Part shown: positions 25,701 to 39,191 of the stretch, in pieces | Numbering within the stretch: position 1 is the stretch's first letter | Layout of the letters: the number at the start of each line of letters is the position of its first letter | Made by a program: the position numbers and the translations under genes | The notes under the pieces: generated by a model | Told to the model about the DNA's origin: nothing | Seen by the model: the letters and a program-made list of their open reading frames with translations, nothing else | The model's database searches: none | Source of the DNA: Lytechinus pictus | Taxonomy: Eukaryota; Echinodermata; Echinoidea; Temnopleuroida; Toxopneustidae | Assembly: GCF_037042905.1 (NCBI RefSeq) | Contig: NC_087251.1 | Span: forward strand, 35,086,501-35,150,500 | DNA: 64,000 nt | Direction of reading: 5' to 3'

Positions 25701-25821
25701 CTTATGCTACCGTCACACCGACGAAAGAGACTCCGAATCGATCAATGATATGCCATATGGTAATAACGTAATAACTTTGATCGGTCTGGAATCGGTTTCG
25801 CCGTTGTGACTGGGGCATAAG
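25701..25821. mobile_element. MITE family 1 copy, best-preserved termini
   Basis: The outer ends CTTATGC...GCATAAG extend the GTCACACCGACGAAA / TTTCGCCGTTGTGAC inverted repeat to about 26 bp per side. The centre carries ATATGCCATATGGTAATAAC and TTTGATCGGTCTGGAATCGG. This copy defines the family layout: about 120 bp, AT-rich centre, no coding capacity. Confidence 0.75.
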
Positions 25822-27204
25822 ACCTCTGTCATGATGTCCAGGGTTCAATGTTCTTGACACCATCAGCAAGGGATATCAAATGTTTGTTGTAATGGTATCC
25901 ATGTGCTTACCGTTCAAATAAAAACTGAGGCTTGTTATAGTGAGCAAATGTGTCCATACATCTCAGGCACGCTCTGTCAGTGGGATCAAGAGGTTAAATG
26001 CAGTATCTCTCGAATTGCAACTTTATTAGGACAGATATCCCTTCGAAAGTAAACTTATTGCTTCCCGGGTGTATTTCCAGAGATATAACGACATTGCACA
26101 AGCCCTACAATCGAGCACGGTGATTATTGACATTGTCAAGGTTTGGTTTCAGACGTTGAGACTCTATATGAACCTTCAAAATGGAATTAGGTATTAAAGT
26201 CCTCGTATTTCGTGGAATTATTTTTTTCACACGTGTGTGTATATCAGATATGATTACTTTTACATCTGGAACCGACCTTTAATGACATCAGGCGAAGACG
26301 TCACCAGAGCTCGAATCTCGAACCTCTGCACCTAGTTTAACCTTCTCCGGTAGTTTGGATTATAGGCGCACACCACAACACCTAAATCCCCCATTCTCTC
26401 TATATATATATTGCACAAAATAATGCACAGTAAACACTAGTATATAACCCATCCGCAAAACAACAGCAACAACTTAGCAACGTGAAAAGACTCGAGGTTC
26501 AAGTGCGGCAAATACAAATAAAGAAAGCAAAATGGAGCAGTTTGTAATAATTATTGATCTGTATATTTCGCAAAGTGCCGTCACTTGTTGAAAGATAAGA
26601 ACATTCCCAGCGGGTCGACTCTAAACCATCTGTTTGACATACTGCACACTTGCAGTCTTTCCATTCATCAAGTTTGTTGTATAGAAACTAATACACATGG
26701 TTTTGGTTTCATGTTGCCCCTGATGTTCCAACAAAAGGAGCCGAACTTGGTTTTGGACGACAAAAACTGCATGATCTTCTTCCCAATGAATATCGTTTGT
26801 CTAAAATAGAGTGGCATTATTCATGTGCACTGTCTTGGCCATTGATTAGACGGACTGTTTAGTTTTGAAGAAGTTATGAATCATTATTCATCAGTGTGTA
26901 TGGATTTCCTAAACAAAATATCATTCGCTGTGGCCCCCAAAGAAAATTAAAAACAACGGACAAAAATAGAATTATTGGCATAAGATATTGATTTGTCCCT
27001 TGGCCCGTGTTTTGACTAGAGGGTCATTATGAGGGGTATGATTTACAGAATGCACATGATGTATATGTAATCCATCACATGGTTCTTTTACATGAATGGG
27101 AAAGCCGAAAGGCCTATAGTATTTAGCCGACGGAATTAATTAAGATTGTATGTCCTCTAAGGACCAACACATTTTAGTCCCTTGTTTTGTATCCTTTTGG
27201 TTAC

Positions 27205-27745
27205 CATGTCTACTAGCAGCTAGTCTGTTTCTCATCGTTTACCGAACCTGGTCTATCAAATTGGTCTAATCGCCATTTTTTCCAGTCATCACTTGATCTA
27301 ACTGTCATTTAGTCTAATGGCCAAACGGTCTTATTTCTATTTCATTTACTTGTTATTTTGGACTTTGTCAAATGCGCGATAGCTCAGTCGGTAGAGCGGG
27401 GGTTTCGGGATCCCGGTGACCCGGGTTCAATTCCCACTCGGTGCGCTAGTGCCCTTTGATGAGGCATTAACCCTCATTGTCAGACCCCTCGGAAAGGACC
27501 TTAAGCCGTCGGTCCTCTCGTTGCTTGCTTACGAGCATTCATGCTTTCTTAGCAATGAGGTAAAAAAAATCACCACCATTTACCATTAACCAAATTCTGT
27601 TCTAAACCAAGTGGACATGAGACGAAATGGTACATGCGCTAAATGGCATTTAGAACAAATTGATAGTAGACGAACTTGCTGTAGACGAAGTTTAGACCAA
27701 ATTTAATGTAGACTTAGTAGGTGTAGACCAAGTGGCAATTTACCA
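27205..27745. repeat. TGGTCTA-rich palindromic repeat hosting a SINE
   Basis: The left flank has spaced GGTCTA / AGTCTAATGG words (27248-27335). The right flank has the reverse complements (TAGACCAA, TTTAGACCAAAT, GTAGACCAAGTGG; 27600-27740). The two halves form an imperfect inverted repeat interrupted by the SINE at 27374. Similar GGTCTA words occur at 23110-23135. Confidence 0.5.
27374..27580 (+). mobile_element. tRNA-derived SINE (second family)
   Basis: The head (27374-27446) has tRNA-like ends (GCGCGAT ... GTGCGC), an A box TAGCTCAGTCGG (27380-27391) and a B box GGTTCAATTCC (27424-27434). The body contains AAGGACCTTAAGCCGTCGG and TTGCTTGCTTACGAGCATTC. It ends AGGTAAAAAAAATCACCACC. The 3' half recurs at 50373-50460, which shows dispersal. 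It is not called a tRNA gene because of the long conserved body and the mismatched acceptor stem. Confidence 0.85.
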
Positions 27746-27864
27746 GTCCCCAGACTGTTTCTCGTACAGTTTTCAGGATTCAATGAGCCAAAACATAAGT
27801 AATAACAATGACAATGACCATGATTAAACAATGATAATTTATTTCAATTCTTCTCATTTTTTAG

Positions 27865-28221
27865 CCATATGTCAGCCACCTTGCCAAAATGGAGGTCGAT
27901 GTCTCCGACCAGGCACTTGCGTTTGCCCGACCGGCTTCGCAGGAACCTACTGCCAGTATCAGGCCTATGTCCGAACAGGATCGGGTTCTTCAAGCACCCT
28001 CCATGCCAGTTCGTCGGGGTCCGTTAGACCAGGAACCGGTAGCTACAGTAGGATAACTTCGAGTACGTCGACCAGACCCGTCGCTGGAAGCAGTACTGCC
28101 ACCTTCAGCATCAGACCTGGGTCCTCTTCAAGTTCAAGGACGTATATTTCAAGAGTTAGACCAGGAACAGCCACTTCTGGATCCAGGACTTACGCTGTTA
28201 CGTATACGACGGGTGCTCGAG
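27865..28221 (+). CDS. Fibrillin/LTBP-like gene, exon 'B' (EGF + Ser/Thr/Gly/Arg hinge)
   Basis: A 357-nt exon, acceptor TTTTTTAG|, donor G|GTAAGA, phase 1 at both ends. Residues 1-30 form a six-cysteine EGF module (ICQPPCQNGGRC, then RPGTCVC and GFAGTYC) without a calcium-binding D-x-D/N-E lead, as in the first EGF of fibrillins and LTBPs. Residues 31-118 are a low-complexity Ser/Thr/Gly/Arg segment with recurring RPG words (VRPGTGS, IRPGSSS, VRPGTATSGS). This corresponds in position to the Pro/Gly-rich or heparin-binding hinge of family members, and is probably flexible and O-glycosylated. Reading through the intron opens extra codons up to 28301, but the donor and phase match support ending at 28221. 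Confidence 0.9.
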
Positions 28222-29308
28222 GTAAGATCTTACAAGTGAGAGTAACAGGCCTACCAAAATGTCATTGTACGTTTACGGACGTATATGGATTCATTATTTG
28301 AGAAGATGTTCTTTTATCCACAATCATGAAAAATTCACCGTTGCTTAGTAAAATTTCGCTTGCGAGGCTACAAACCTTCCATTATCTGAAAAGATAAATG
28401 TGAATTTTCAAATGATCCGTTATAGCCTAGCTATAATACGTTTTTTGGTCAAGATGATTTGTAAAATGAGGCACAGACATATTGGAAGCGATCCCAACAT
28501 GTAGGAAGTATGAACACATAGATATAAATCAGCTCGTTTCTGAAATCCTAAAAGGAAAAGTGATGCATCTCATAAACGATTTTTTTTCTCTGGAGCCCAT
28601 GGAGGCCCCTGATAACATCTTCATCTTTGGAGTGTGCAATCGAGATATGAATACCAGCCTCTCGTTCCCTTGGTTTTTGGCGGGTTATTCATGACGATGT
28701 CGTCTGCTTCAAATTACAGAAGTTCATATTAAGTTGATGAACCTTCTGCTTTAACTAATCCACACGTTTTCCAATTAGATTACAATGTCCGTCGTATCAA
28801 ATTGTATATTTCCTTCTTGATTTGCCGAGTAATTTGGACAATACACAGATTACCATGGTCACAGAAATAGAGGTATCTGATAAAGATTATCTTAGATAGG
28901 ATCAAGTCAATCCGATATCCAGTGTGCAAAAAATAAATCACGAAACATATGTAGAAACACTTTGGTTTCCACGAAGTAATATTGCAAAAATAAGTTAAGA
29001 ATTCAAAGTTATTGCTGATCTTGCGAAATGCCCTTTATTAGACGATTGGGTAAAGTGTCGAATGTTATTATTTCTTTTATTATGATAAAACAGCTTTGTT
29101 TATAAAATATTTCCTCTGGTCTTGATAAACATTACAAATGTTAGACTTTGTCGTCTTTCGACGAGTATACATGTATACTGAATAAGCGACGTTATCAAAT
29201 GTTTGATGAGTTATATGATGTAAGAGAAAGTCGAACTTTACATTTAATCTAGAAGACTGGTCTTTCCAGTAAACATTCGAGGTATCAAAATGGAAATTAT
29301 ATTATATT

Positions 29309-29972
29309 ATACGAAAAAGAACCAGACCGTTTTACTAGGAAGTTATTTGGACGTGTTTCATTATATTATGAGGTAAAAGGTCTTGCATTTGAAATCATTG
29401 ACAAATAGTTTCATTGCTTTCATCATTAGCAGTTTAAGGGCTTTTCGAAGGGCTTCAGTATCCGAACTTGAATATCGTCATTGCGATGGGTTTCATTACT
29501 TGAAATTAAATCAATTGATTAAGAATAATTTCTAATTATGAGGTTGGTAGAGGTTTCACGATGGCATGATTACAGCAAATTAAATGACTGCTTTAGGTCA
29601 AGGTTTTTGGCGCCAAACCGTGAGTACGAAAATACTCTTCTTTATTTGTTAAAGCCTAGGCCATTTTTGGGCCGAGTCAAGGATTTCAGAGGTGAAAGCA
29701 TCCGATTTGGAAGATGGTAATCTTGATCGCGCTAACTAGATGAGAGAAAGTAATTGAAGACCAGTAACCAGATGTAACCTAACAATCTGTAGACTTAAAT
29801 GTCATACTCCATTTTATGTAGCAAGAGTCGACGACCTTTTTATGGGAAAAAAGGTTTTACTGACAGTGATTTTAAAAAATGCTGCGCCATATTTTCAAAG
29901 CTAATCCTGAATTTGGTCTAGTACGAAAAAGAACCAGACCGTGTTCCTAGGAAGTTAATTGTACTTGTTTCA
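29309..29972 (+). repeat. Pair of about 50-bp direct repeats 612 bp apart
   Basis: ACGAAAAAGAACCAGACCG followed by TAGGAAGTTA and TGTTTCAT occurs at about 29309-29360 and again at 29921-29972 with few differences. The intervening DNA is not obviously repeated. Confidence 0.75.
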
Positions 29973-30105
29973 TGCGTTATTTCATTTCTGATTCATGAAC
30001 TATGTAGATATTCCATGCACGGAACTAAATCTTCCTAAACAGTTATGCAATTTTTCTCATTACACCGCCAGATTGTTTGCCGTCAGATATGAGTGTGTCC
30101 AATGA

Positions 30106-31066
30106 TATTCACACTGTGTTTACAGTTTGGAAGACAATGTGAACATAATTTATATTCACCTTCGCATGAAATTATGAAATTATCTTCACCCTGTTGAATT
30201 TGAAAATGTTAGCAGTGTGAATCATATGTTCACTTTGCGAATACACTGTGAATACACTGAGAACACACTGTGAATATACGGCGAATACACTGACCACACT
30301 GTGAATACACTGTGAATACATTGTCAACACACTGTGAATGCACTGCGAATACACTGACCACATTGTGAACACACTGTGAACACACTATGAACACGATGTG
30401 AATATACTGTCAACACACTGTGAATACATTGTGAACACACTGTGAATATACTGTGAACACTCTGCGAATACCTGACCGCACTGTGAACACATGGTGAACA
30501 CATTATGAGCACACTGTGAATACTCTTTAAATACACTGTCAACACACTGTGAATACTGTGCGAATACACTGTCCGCACTGTGAATACACTGGAAATACAT
30601 TGGCCACACTTTGAACACACTGTGAATACACTGTAGATACACTGAAGACACTGTGAATACACTGTGAATACACTGTGAACACACTGTGAACACTCTGTGA
30701 ATACACTGAAGACACTGTGAATACATTGTGAACACACTGTGAGCATACAGTGAATACATTGTGAACACACTATGAACACGCTGTGAATATGCTGTCAACA
30801 CACTGTGAATACACTGTGAACACACTGTGAATACTCTGCGAATACACTGACCGCACTGTGAATACACTGGAAATACATTGGCCACACTTTGAACACACTG
30901 TGAATACACTGTAGATACACTGAAGACACTGTGAATACACTGTGAATACACTGTGAACACACTGTGAACACTCTGTGAATACACTGAAGACACTGTGAAT
31001 ACATTGTGAACACACTGTGAGCATACAGTGAATACATTGTGAATACAATGTGAACACACTGTGTTC
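30106..31066. repeat. CACTGTG short-unit satellite with higher-order repeats
   Basis: From about 30225, 12-bp-class units (ACACTGTGAATA / ACACTGTGAACA) run almost without interruption to 31066. A block starting CCGCACTGTGAATACACTGG at 30573 recurs nearly unchanged at 30851, a higher-order period of 278 bp covering about 190 bp. ACACACTATGAACACG also recurs at 30383 and 30765. Related single copies lie just outside (30109-30140). Several long minus-strand frames (Cys/Ser/Val/Tyr/His repeats) are by-products. Confidence 0.93.
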
Positions 31067-32423
31067 TTTCCTGTAGGGATGATAATATAATTTTCTTGAA
31101 ACGCAATTGAGAAATAAACAAAAAGTAAGAATGAATACCTAATTATTGATATTTTTCAGTTTGAAACGAAATATGGCAATCGTTAGACATGTTAGATGTG
31201 TTCTTCTATCAGATCACGTCCGGTTTCTTTCCATTTCATTCACTCTTATTCCAAACGACCAAAAGACGAGCAATTTCTCCCCCGAGAATGAAGATAGACC
31301 AGAAAATAGAGAGCAGGATATAAATGGAGTTGTCGTTGAGCACAAAAGTCATATATCACTGAGTGCTTTGGGACTTGCCAATTGATCTCGATTTCCTGCA
31401 AGGGTCATGTTTTAACATAACCTTTACATGTTAAATGTTAAAAACAATCCCGTTCTGATTTTGATTGGTTCTTTCCATGATGATGAATTGCTTCTTTATT
31501 TTAAATAAATGCAAATGGTATGCGATTCTATTTATTGTTTAATCTCATTTCCTTTCTTTCTTAAGTCATTCCTTTATTACGCGTTTTTAAAGAAATTTGA
31601 AAAGGAATAGAATATAATGCCTTGTTTTTACATGTCTTTTTCACGTTTTCCTTCATATAAGATAAGCCCTATATGTATTAACTTAAAAGACCGCCGATTG
31701 CGCTGTTTGACTTGCTTTGTCAGTAGCATTTGAATCACATCTCTTACTTTCGGATTATACAACTGCTTTATGCGTGTCCCATCCCCTTTAGGAAAAAAAA
31801 TGAATTTGCAAATTTTGAATTTCTCCCATTTACGGAATTCGAGATGCAGGACCCTATTGCATGGAACACCTCCATGCATGGAATGAACTAAACATTTATA
31901 GTATTAGACATCTCCAACAAAATACAGTCCACCTCCTGTTAGAATTATGAAATTTTAAAGTAAGATCATGAATCATATGTAGGGATAACCATAGCAATTA
32001 TATTTCCCACGCAACGTTGCAACAAATAAACCGATTGTGGAAAGATAAATGATATATGAAGTTTTCGTGCATCATTTTCTAAATTCTAGGTATGTTGATA
32101 GTTCTGTCGGTTTATGTACAGGCTATAAGACAAACTTGATACTGGGGTAAAGTTCACTTGGGAAGTCTAGCTCGGTAGTGCCTAAAAACTATCCCTTGCA
32201 AAATAAAAAAATTTTCCAATAAACACCTGAACATAAATGTTTTCAGTAAACCCGAATTGTGTATCTTCCACTGAAAGCTAGAAATCATCAATTGAATGAT
32301 ATCAAGAATCCCGATCTGGAATCATCTAACCTTCTTTCCAGGAAAGAGCGTCGTTCTACTACTATGATATCATTGTTATGGCACCCTTGATTCATAAACA
32401 TAAGGATCAGGACACCAAGGAAG

Positions 32424-32588
32424 AATTGGGCCGTGTTTCATGGAAAGATATATTCAATGGTTAATTCAATTTTTTGTTTTGAACACAAACAAAGTGGTAA
32501 AATCTGACTGGCTCGGAGGCTTTCTTCTACGTGAATATCTTAGATCGCGTTTCTTATCATTGATGTATTTTATGAACCAGGCGCCTGT
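32424..32588. mobile_element. MITE-like foldback element
   Basis: Left end GGGCCGTGTTTCATGGAAAG. The right end, read in reverse complement, is CAGGCGCCTGGTTCATAAAA. The imperfect terminal inverted repeat encloses about 165 bp without coding capacity. Confidence 0.5.
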
Positions 32589-35500
32589 ATTTTCCGTATA
32601 TAAGGGTTGTTAACCGACTTAGCCACTCCATGTTCGGAAATGGTTGGTTTTACTTTAATTCCACCAATATTCCGGTTCTACATCGGTAATTTAAGTCACA
32701 TTATTATAAGCATAGTTTCACGATTCTTCCCCTGTTACAGGCACCGAATCTGTCAATTTTCCGCCACCTGTTTGGCAGAGAGGTCGTTGTTCCGTCTGAC
32801 ACCAAGATCCCTTTTTTTTCTTGGTTTTGCTCTCCTTTTCTATAACCCTGATACCCCAATATCATTTTCTATTTGGAACCAAGTTCAAGATGGGTTGAAG
32901 AGGACGTTGTGAAGTTTCAACTTTTATTGAAGTGTAATTGATTGCCTCCGAGGAGGATGAAAGCCAACCATAATATTGAGTGTGGCATGTCTGTTGGTGT
33001 TGAGGTTTTCCTAGACAATATTTCCTGAAGCATGTAGAATCCTATCGAAACAGAAATATTTGAAAAAGGATGAAATTGGGCTTTAAAATCGAGAGAATTT
33101 GTTGATAAGACCCTCTAACTGTTTTCAGGATTTACCTGTCTTTGACTGAATTGAGAAAGCTCTTGATTTCTAGTAAATAAAAAAGTCACCCTTTTCACGA
33201 AACCATGCGCTTGAAAGAGTTCTGTCTGGAAGCAGGAGTTTGAAATCACGTAAAACACAAAGATATTTAATCTTGCTCATCTTGCTCATCTTGCAAATTT
33301 TAGATTTGCTAGGGCAGGTCACGTTTTTAAAGACGCCTTCCTTTTTAAAGTAGATATATCGAATTCAAGATTGGTGATGTGAACCCTTTTCACTTCCGTA
33401 ACTGCACACCATCTTTGCTTCTTCCTTGACTTAACGTAGGGTAAGTCATCTCATCGTTATCTTCATCTTTTATGACATAAAGAGTTTATTGTTTGTGAAA
33501 TTACACTCATTGGTGCAAAACGGATATTGACATCAAAGCGGCTTCAAGACAAATGATGGCAGATGGCGTGGTTAAAATATATAATTCTTAGGTTTCCTGT
33601 ATCTCATGTTCAACATGGGATTAAAAACGTAAGACAAACCAGAATGAAACAACTTTTATCTGTTATTATCAAGCACTTGATAATAATGAAGGCCACCATT
33701 TCTTTGAACACATAAACTGATTGTTAGTACCTCACTGTTAAACTAGGGCTTTTTCATATACATAACAAGATCCCATTGAAAGGTTTATCCATCTAAATTG
33801 GTTTACGTAGATATTCATTTTCGTTCATTCATATCTCTCAATGAATTTAGGGCCTACCAAATAATAATTGTGTACATTCTATATTTTGATCAGTTTTGAC
33901 GTACGTCGGTAAGACAAAATTGGTAATTTCTTTCCACCAAAGGTATTATTGTGTTGCTAAAGTAGCTATGGATAAAATATTTCACTTCATTCTTATTGTG
34001 CATACTCGTTTATTAACTTGGATATTTCAAGCCGAAGAAAAGAAAGCACTCGTATCGCTATGTACAAATTATTCAGTATAGTGATTCAGTGTAGAGAATA
34101 AAGACTTTGATGAGCCGTCATCGAGGAATCATCATATATCTTTTCAAGCTTTGTGTCCTTATTCTCACCTTTCATTGATTGAAATAGGTGTGAATTAAGA
34201 AAGAAGCACAAACCAGGCTTCTTTTGTCGTCGATTACATCTGCTTTTCTATCTATTCCTCTCGGCTTCCGCGTTGAAGGTCATAACCGTAGAAAGGAGGG
34301 GGAAAAGCTGAGTAAACGGTTTAATTGTCATAGAAGAACGGTTCCAACGTTAAAGGTCTGGTCAAAAGGCTTATTTGCAATCATTTAGGATTTCGAACGA
34401 AGGAGACTCTTAAATATTGCCTTAAGAACATGTAGATCAAAATTTACAAGTGAATCGGAAATTGTATTGTTTAAAATTGTTTTGAGAGTTCTGGGATGAG
34501 TCGAGAAGATTAGCATGAATGTTACTTTAAAAATTGCTTGGCGATGCTCCCTCGATCTGTAAGCCCTCAAAATTGTGATTGTTGGCGCTCATACTTTTTA
34601 ATTACCCCCCCCCCATATCGACTTGAGCAAGTTTGCTATATATTTCGTTCTTCGTTTCACTTTAATTAGTATAAAGAGTAAACTCTCGGAATGTTTTCGT
34701 TTGTTCTGATAAATGGCCCATTCTTGCTTATGTTAAACATAGGTTTGTCCTTTATTTACTCCCTGAGGAGCTTCGATAATTAGTTAACCACTTAATACCC
34801 AGGGCTTAAAACTTTCATGGCCTCTTATTTTCACCTATTACTTTAGTCTACCAAAGATACTCTCTTGTCGACCATGAAACAAATCTGTCTATGAATGAAA
34901 TTAATAGGAGATGTCCTTTAAGACTGTTTTGATCAGAATTGGAAATATGGGTGACCAGATTAGGAAGGTTTAGCCCCGATTTAACATATTTAAATGATCA
35001 GATTAGAAATTCGGGATATTCTGCGAATGAGCACAAGATCCGATGCAATTGAATAAACACAAATGGAATAAAAGCATCCGGGTATACCTGGTCATACTAT
35101 TATATTGATACACGGTTGGTCCAGATGGAATTGATTTGAAGGACATTGGGATATACAATATATTTCTTATGCGACAAGAATTTCCTTTATCCATATAATA
35201 GGTAAAAGAGTTTATGGGGTTTTGCACTGAATTCAGGGTGAATTTGGAATGAAAAAGGTCTATATACGCCCTTTTTCATTTACTTTAGAGAGTTTCTGTT
35301 TAAAATTATTCTAAAATGGGCGAAAATACACATTTTCACCTAAAGTTGTAAATGTGTTTTCTAAAAAGTGAATATTTTCAGTTTTTATTTCAAATTAACA
35401 GTCCAAATCACAGAGGCAGTAAAATATTGAGCAAATGGATCGTAAGCTTCATATTTTAAGTGATTTGTATATATATTTTTTTAATATGAACGCCTAAAAG

Positions 35501-38500
35501 TTTATGAAACATTACGAATTAAGGTGGAAAATTAGTTGGGAAACCAACGGATGTTTTGGATCGAATATATGAAGTACGTAGACAGAATCGTAATTATTCA
35601 TCAGAATTTGCAGGAAAGGAATTTACGTTAAAGAGGTTCATTCTCTTTCTAAACGTAGTGACATCCGTGAACGCTACAAATTCCCTTGATTTTTAAAGAT
35701 TTTTCTCGAAATTGTTCACTGCGTCTTCTTGAGTTTGGCTTTAAAAAGGAAGTTGAAGCAGGATGTAGAGGAGAGACTTGGGGTGCTGGCAGTTCACTCA
35801 CATTCGACATCTTCAGGTGAGGAAAGGGGGTTAAGCTTTGATCCATATATCAAACCTATCAGTCTATCGCAGCCCGCATCTTCCTGCTGTGATGAAAGTA
35901 CAAGGGCAAGGATTTTACCCCTATCCAAAACGAATCATTACCAATCAAGATATATGCCTTATTGATGGATTAAACTACATGTATACATTGTTTTGCAGAA
36001 ATTGTTTTGAAAGTTTGGATATCAAGTGTGTTGCCTTCAGTTTGGGTTTCATACATCTCAATGGAAATATTTTCGAATATCTCCAGCCTCAAAACCACCA
36101 TGCTTAGAGAGCATTAAAAAGTATATTATAGAATGTTTTTGGTTGCTAAAGACATGCCATTATTGTCTCGATTTTCTTTGTGCAATTCCGGTAAATTTGC
36201 AAAAAAAAAAAGAGTCTTCAAATTTATCATTCTTTGAAATAATTGACGGGATGTTCAATTATCATTTTCTTACGAGTAACATTTTAGATGACTCAGAGTT
36301 TTTTTTTTTTGATGAGAGAATGGGCATTGCTTGCCAGATTGCCAATAATGTATTAGCTTACATCACAAAACCTGACATGGCGCCCGCCTCGTCAAGCTTC
36401 TCGTGCTGGTGCATGAGGTCAAAGAAGATGATCAAAATAGTAACCGTTTTTTAAGACTGTAATACAGGGCAGTGACAGGCTATTTGCGACACTGTCCATG
36501 TGGAACTTCTTAAAATGTTCCATATTCGAAAGTTAAATCTAATAATAAATTTCAAGGTTAGGATATTTTGCATCATTGCAGTGGATGTGTCTGTCAGATC
36601 TTCCAGGCAGGTGTCTCCATTCGGCTCAACGGCGCGGCGTCCAACTTCGACGCGAGCCGTGTCCCGCCGTTTGCTGCCCCCGCTCCATTTCAATCCCATA
36701 TGCATTTAGATGTAATTTGTAGATATTTGAGGGCATCAACAAAACTTTGTGAACGTCGAGGTTAATGTCCTGTACCTTAGCTTGTACTTGCGCCCGAGAA
36801 CCAGACTTTCATCCGAAGTGCATCTCTTCCAGGGAGTCTTGGGGTTTTTCCAAAATGCCACGATCCTTCTTTCATTCTCCTCTATTTCGTGTCATCCTTG
36901 AGCTGTGGCTGCAGTGATTGAGTCTATTAATATTTGCCAATGCAGACTTCTCCAATCATTTATGAAGGCTTTCCACATGTTACATCCTGTGCCAGAATGG
37001 GGTATAGGAGGATCTAACAAATTTTGTCCAACGATAATTCATATGAAGATGAAACGAAAAAAAAAAGAGAGAGACAGAATTGTAATAATCTTCATATTAG
37101 CTTGTCTCGCTGTTTGACCAATGGCAACTTTCTGTAAATTGAAAATCTCCATGGTTTCGTTACATGTTATGAGCAATATGTGTATGGGGCTGGAGTGGAA
37201 TGTGTGGAGAGAGAGGGAGAGGGAGGGAGGGGGCAATATGTAGTTTTGATATGGATGCAAATAGAAGAAATTTTACCTTCTATTTGTTCTTATCTCTTTA
37301 TTATCTCTCTTTTGTATTAGGCAAAGGTTTTAGTTTTCAGATAATGCAATGAATTCATATGTTCTATTTATATTCTCAAACTGCACTAGCTCAATCAAAG
37401 AGAGAATACAAATATATGTATCTTCATCGACTCGACTCTATCATTAGCGTGATAAGTCTCAAGGATACAATGGATATTGAGTGTTCCCAGGAAACCCTTT
37501 TCTGAGATTTCAGGAGAAGTGTTATTTCATATACACTCAACCCTGTAATCTTTATATCTATTCTTTAATGATTGTGCTCCATTCAGACCATCAGTTAAAG
37601 TAGGATTTCTTTAGGGATTCACCAAGGCGTTTCATTAAAGCATTCAACGCCAATAAAACAGCAAGATGCCTACTAAAAGCTTTTGTTCGTCATACCTTTC
37701 AGAATATTTCAGCGTTTACCGTTATTCTTTGTAGAAGTCGTTTTCAATACATCTTCTTTTATCGGTCTTCCTTTCGCTAATGCATGCTCACCCACGCAAA
37801 CATTTCAAGGAAGCCTTTAAAAGTGACCACAGGTCAATCATATATCTTGAAATGGGTGGTCAATTAACCTAAAATTGCGAAGTCCAATTTTCGATTTTAT
37901 CCTTTCTTTTGTCTCTTGGGAGGAATATGAATTAACAATTCTTTGAATACGTTTGCCTTTTGCATAATAGATGGGTTGAAAATGAAATAATCGTCCTCAA
38001 AAGATAATTAAATTACCTAGTATTGACATGTCGTCACCCTGCAGCGCAGTGAGTACAATGACATCGCATTTTTATAGATTAGTTCCTTTCAAAAACAATA
38101 ACGTTCTCATTGCCTTCTCAGTGTCCTTGACAGAACATGGAATTCAGTTGTAATGTAGCCAATTGTTCTTCATGGAAACCAAGCCCGAATTAACTTTCGT
38201 AAAAGAACATTTGGCAATATATATAAATTCGAAGAAATCAATAACCGTTCAACTCGATTTAGTTTGTAATGTTATCATTAATCCGCTCAGCGCATTACCT
38301 TATGCAGTACAGGTATGTCGTCACCTATTTCAAGTAGTTATCTTATGCAGTTAGGATTGCATGGCACGGTGCTTTCGCTAATGTCGCAAATCCATGATCG
38401 TACATCCTATACGGGCTAACTGGATCCCTATAAAACCTTGGTAGATAGTAGCAAAATGTAGACTTACCTACCTAAGCAGCTTAAAAAAAGGCTCCTTGTT

Positions 38501-39066
38501 TATTTTTAAGACGAAAGTGCTCCAGTGGCTTCGAACCAGGGACCTGATGGTAAAGTCAGCACAAAATAATTTTCTAGGTCCTCGTATTCTAATCTTTTAA
38601 TGGGTTCATTGTACTTTAAAAAAATAAAGATGCCATGATCATGATGATCTTGAATACATTTTCTTTAGCGGATTGAGCTTAGTCATAAAACAAACCAAAT
38701 CAAGTTTCAGATTCTATGACGGGGATTTCCCGTTTTGACAACGTCCCTGGGCATTTGCTTCCAGAGGTCGGATAACTATCATTGAAAAAATACGATCGTC
38801 TTAGATTTTTTTTTCGGGGTGGGGGGGAGGGGGGGGGTTGAAGCGTTTTAAATCGACTCGACTATTATAGTCTGCCTAACTATTCCACATGTCTTACTAT
38901 GTATATACTATATCTATGTTTCCAGGGTTAATGTCATGATTGAGCTTCTCATTTACATGATTTAACTAACCTCCCATTAACCACTTCTCTTCTTTTATCA
39001 ACTCTCACTAATCACTTGTATTTCTTCCATTTTGCCAAACTCCTTTATTTCTTTCACTGGTGGGAA

Positions 39067-39191
39067 GAACACGGTGTTCACAGTGTGTTCACATAGTGGA
39101 ATATATCAAGATGTGATTCTCACCGTTAAAATGCCTTTATTAAACAGGTTGAAGATGCTTATTTTTCACACTGTGGACACACTGTGAGACT
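39067..39191. mobile_element. Small palindromic element with CACTGTG arms
   Basis: The left arm has GTGTTCACAGTGTGTTCACA. The right arm has the opposing TTCACACTGTGGACACACTG. The arms use the same words as the satellite at 30225-31066, but here once on each side of a 65-bp centre, as in a MITE. Confidence 0.5.

Larger units (their letters stand above)
21472..27864 (+). other. Intron between exons A and B (6,393 bp)
   Basis: GT...AG intron, phase 1. It holds a G21 tract (21723-21743), a G16 tract (22627-22642), an inverted pair of decayed coding repeats (22680-22960 and 24245-24537), a MITE (25701-25821) and a composite palindromic repeat with a SINE inside (27205-27745). No other exon was recognised. 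The open frame at 26585-26809 has no domain. Confidence 0.75.

Noticed and set aside
27374..27446. Functional tRNA gene
   Set aside because: Internal promoter boxes are present but the head is fused to a long SINE body that recurs at 50373-50460, and the acceptor pairing is imperfect.
30172..31121. Several Cys/Ser/Val-rich minus-strand frames as a cysteine-rich protein
   Set aside because: All are translations of the CACTGTG satellite in different frames, which are equally open.
35729..35816. Small exon ending in CAG|GTGAGG
   Set aside because: A plausible donor follows a polar, open stretch, but there is no matching acceptor or recognisable protein.
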